DNA from: Microcystis sp. T1-4
Lineage (GTDB): Bacteria; Cyanobacteriota; Cyanobacteriia; Cyanobacteriales; Microcystaceae
Length of the DNA: 17,543 nucleotides
Assembly (NCBI RefSeq): GCF_000297435.1
Contig: NZ_CAIP01000249.1
Coordinates: 1-17,543 of the forward strand
Direction: 5' to 3'
The first letter of the stretch is position 1; every line of letters starts with the position of its first letter. Made by a program: the position numbers and the translations under genes. Shown here in pieces: positions 15,863 through 17,543 of the stretch. Below the pieces are notes generated by a model, which was given only the letters and a program-made list of their open reading frames with translations, ran no database searches and was not told the DNA's origin.

Positions 15863-15964
15863 TCACAAAATAAAACAGGATTCAGTGATAACTGCCTCAC
15901 AAGTTAATAAAGGTTTGGCAACTTTTTCCCATTGCTGAATTGCCCAATTGTGATAATTATCACT
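15863..15964 (-). pseudogene. Relic of a second PIN-domain toxin
   Basis: On the minus strand, a 33-codon open stretch reads SDNYHNWAIQQWEK, then VAKPLLTCEAVITESCFIL and a TGA. The WA...W, LLTCEAVITE and C...L pattern matches the first third of PIN proteins, between the first aspartate and the glutamate-containing helix (CEAVITE supplies that glutamate). The start and the whole C-terminal two thirds are missing, and a TAG sits just upstream at 15965-15967. It lies between the hicA fragment and the intact antitoxin gene. Recognised by eye. Confidence 0.6.
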
Positions 15965-16042
15965 CTAGTATGTCTTGGAATCGCAGATCTTTTATTTAAT
16001 TGGGGGTTAAACTACCAAGAATGGCTAGGACTTGCTGAAAAA

Positions 16043-16114
16043 GTACGGGCGAAGATTCGGGCAATAACTTATCGCTGAAACCGTAGATTTCCTATCCGAA
16101 TGCTTCGCCCCTAC
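16043..16114. mobile_element. 72-bp palindromic element interrupting hicA
   Basis: Ends are GTACGGGCGAAGATTCGG (16043-16060) and CCGAATGCTTCGCCCCTAC (16096-16114), imperfect inverted complements (18/19 bases) around a 35-base centre. TTGCTGAAAAAGT lies directly to its left (16032-16044) and also occurs at 5182-5194. The right end falls at codon 11 of hicA. It carries no ORF; it is probably a small non-autonomous element or an insertion-sequence end. Confidence 0.55.
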
Positions 16115-16146
16115 AGGACGTGATCAATAAACTGTTTGCGTTTCAT
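16111..16146 (-). pseudogene. hicA: HicA toxin, truncated after 11 codons
   Basis: The ATG overlaps the hicB stop (ATGA at 16143-16146) and the frame reads MKRKQFIDHVL then TAG. MKRKQFIDHL is the typical HicA start, a small double-stranded-RNA-binding mRNA interferase of about 60-80 residues with a catalytic histidine further on. Here everything after codon 11 is replaced by the palindromic element, and no HicA sequence appears beyond it. Confidence 0.7.
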
Positions 16147-16355
16147 ACAACAATTTTCTCTTCTTGGTAGTTTCCCCTAGTAGCGGCAATTGCTTCCTGT
16201 TTATTCAATTCTAATGCTTCGCTAAGAGTAATTTTTAGGGTTTCTAATAACTGATCACGAGATGCTTCTTGACAGTTAACTCCCGGAATTTCTTCTATCC
16301 AACCAATCCACCAATCTCCGTCTGGCTGAATGATAGCTGTGTAGGTGTTAGTCAT
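16143..16355 (-). CDS. hicB: HicB-family antitoxin without an intact toxin
   Basis: A 70-residue HicB-fold protein. It starts MTNTYTAIIQPDGDWWIGWIEEIPGV and carries the degenerate RNase H-like signature, with the GVNCQEASRDQLLETLK helix and SEALEL. It lacks the C-terminal DNA-binding (RHH or HTH) domain found in longer HicB proteins. AAGGAG lies seven to eight bases before the ATG, the strongest ribosome-binding site in the window. The neighbouring hicA is destroyed, so HicB is now an orphan, perhaps neutralising other HicA copies. The TPR gene ends 36 bases upstream on the same strand. Confidence 0.85.
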   Translation of the reverse strand: MTNTYTAIIQPDGDWWIGWIEEIPGVNCQEASRDQLLETLKITLSEALELNKQEAIAATRGNYQEEKIVV

Positions 16356-16391
16356 AGAATATCTCCTTAGCTAAAATACAAATATATATTA

Positions 16392-17543
16392 TTATACTCG
16401 ATTTAGGAAACTCTGAAACCGCTCATCTCCCCGAATCTGCTCAAAATCTTTATCCGTTTTCGCCATATCCTGATATTCGACATCAAGATTGATGGCGCGT
16501 TGTAAGTTTTCGATAGCTAATTCCACATTGTTTTGTAAGCCATAACAAACAGCTTTATTGTAGTAAGGATTAGCATCATTTGGATTAATTTTAATAGCAC
16601 GATCACAAGATTCTAGTGCATCTTTATATCGTCCCATACAAGTTAAAACATATCCTCGATTATCCCAAGCATAAGGGTCATCGGGTTTAATTTCTAAAGC
16701 TCGATCATAGGATGCGATCGCTTCTTCAAATCTGCCTAAATCATCTAACGCACTCCCTCGGTTGTACCAAGCTTGATGGTCATCGGGTTTAATTTCTAAA
16801 GCTTTGTCGAAGGATGCGAGCGCTTCTGCAAATCTGCCTAAATCAGCTAACGCAACCCCTCGGTTGTACCAAGCTTGATGGTCATCGGGTTTAATTTCTA
16901 AAGCTTTGTCGAAGGATGCGAGCGCTTCTGCAAATCTGCCTAAATCAGCTAACGCAACCCCTCGGTTGTACCAAGCTTCAGGGTCATCGGGTTTAATTTC
17001 TAAAGCTCGATCGAAGGATGCGAGCGCTTCTTCCAATCTGCCTAAATTACCTAACGCAACCCCTCGGTTGTACCAAGCTTCATGGACATCGGGTTTAAAT
17101 TCTAAAGCTCGATCGTAGGATGCGATCGCTTCTTCCAATCTGCCTAAATTACCTAACGCAACCCCTCGGTTGTACCAAGCTTCATGGTAATCGGGTTTAA
17201 TTTCTAAAGCTCGATCGTAGGATGCGATCGCTTGTTCAAATCTGCCTAAATTACCTAACGCAATCCCTCGGTTGTTCCAAGCTTTATGGTAATCGGGTTT
17301 AATTTCTAAAGCTTTGTCGTAGGACGCGATCGCTTCTTCAAATCTGCCTAAATCATCTAACGCAACCCCTCGGTTGTACCAAGCTTGATGGTCATCGGGT
17401 TTAAATTCTAAAGCTTTGTCGAAGGATGCGATCGCTTGTTCAAATCTGCCTAAATTAGCTAACGCAATCCCTCGGTTGTTCCAAGCATCATGGTCATCGG
17501 GTTTAATTTCTAAAGCTCGATCGTAGGATGCGATCGCTTGTTC
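16392..17543 (-). CDS. Tetratricopeptide-repeat protein, 5' end outside window
   Basis: The reading frame is open from the window edge to the stop at 16392, giving 383 residues of C-terminal sequence. Each 34-residue unit has the TPR pattern, e.g. AWYNRGVALGNLGR then LEEAIASYDRALEIKPD. Nine near-identical units are followed by one diverged unit (YKDALESCDRAIKINPN), a partial repeat and a tail ending FQSFLNRV. TPR arrays make superhelical protein-binding scaffolds; no enzymatic domain is visible and the partner is unknown. A TTG at 17138 is an internal leucine codon, not a start. The true start and any N-terminal domain lie beyond 17543. It runs toward hicB in the same direction. Confidence 0.9.
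   Translation of the reverse strand, partial: EQAIASYDRALEIKPDDHDAWNNRGIALANLGRFEQAIASFDKALEFKPDDHQAWYNRGVALDDLGRFEEAIASYDKALEIKPDYHKAWNNRGIALGNLGRFEQAIASYDRALEIKPDYHEAWYNRGVALGNLGRLEEAIASYDRALEFKPDVHEAWYNRGVALGNLGRLEEALASFDRALEIKPDDPEAWYNRGVALADLGRFAEALASFDKALEIKPDDHQAWYNRGVALADLGRFAEALASFDKALEIKPDDHQAWYNRGSALDDLGRFEEAIASYDRALEIKPDDPYAWDNRGYVLTCMGRYKDALESCDRAIKINPNDANPYYNKAVCYGLQNNVELAIENLQRAINLDVEYQDMAKTDKDFEQIRGDERFQSFLNRV
16629..17543 (-). repeat. 102-bp tandem units encoding the TPR array
   Basis: Nine units of exactly 102 bases (the first one codon short at the window edge), all in register. Units at 16771-16872 and 16873-16974 are identical base for base. Each unit has a GCGATCGC or GCGAGCGC octamer at the same place, with a 102-base step from 16714 to 17530. 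Confidence 0.92.

Noticed and set aside
15838..15900. Longer antitoxin starting at ATG 15900
   Set aside because: The extra 21 residues do not resemble Phd proteins and overlap the PIN relic in another frame; ATG 15837 has a suitable upstream purine stretch.
16906..17118. ORF antisense to the TPR gene
   Set aside because: Its repetitive content is only the reverse complement of the TPR units.

Overview
The window looks like a chromosomal segment of a cyanobacterium, most probably Microcystis or a close relative. GCGATCGC (HIP1-type) octamers recur inside genes. Several families present are cyanobacterial: a CemA/PcxA proton-extrusion protein, a roughly 820-residue RecG with an N-terminal extension, and a GH57 protein of the cyanobacterial type. 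The base composition is AT-leaning, with heptanucleotide tandem arrays, MITE-like elements and decayed toxin-antitoxin genes between housekeeping genes. The species is an inference from these traits, not from a database match.

Layout. 1-443 is gene-free and holds heptamer repeats and two related copies of a short MITE-like element. 444-3873 (minus) carries recG preceded by a conserved coiled-coil protein of unknown function. 4104-6657 (plus) carries hypE, hypA and hypB, maturation genes for [NiFe] hydrogenase; hypE is separated from hypA by about 335 bp of heptamer arrays, and hypA and hypB overlap. 6704-7353 is a decay zone: a HigA-type antitoxin with three in-frame stops, then the N-terminal stub of a D12-class DNA adenine methylase ending at a MITE-like remnant.

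7388-9475 (minus) is a UvrD/RecB/AddB-like helicase-family protein, divergent from pcxA (9553-10890). 10926-11720 (minus) is a PD-(D/E)XK nuclease-fold Rpn/DUF2887 protein. 11757-13064 (minus) is a CNNM/CorC-type membrane protein with CBS domains. 13334-14818 (plus) is a GH57 glycoside hydrolase followed by two overlapping, mutually exclusive hairpins. 15191-16355 (minus) is a toxin-antitoxin cluster: an intact Phd/PIN pair, a 33-codon relic of another PIN toxin, and a hicB whose hicA partner is cut after 11 codons by a 72-bp palindromic element. 16392-17543 (minus) is the C-terminal part of a TPR protein built of nearly identical 102-bp units; its 5' end lies outside the window.

The genes form no single pathway. 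The clearest functional group is hypE/hypA/hypB, which with HypC, HypD and HypF encoded elsewhere would mature the bidirectional Hox hydrogenase. I found no convincing new multi-gene system. The most informative signals are the hidden gene relics (antitoxin, methylase, PIN, hicA), the small elements at their breakpoints, and repeat arrays that supply or displace ribosome-binding sequence in the hyp cluster.
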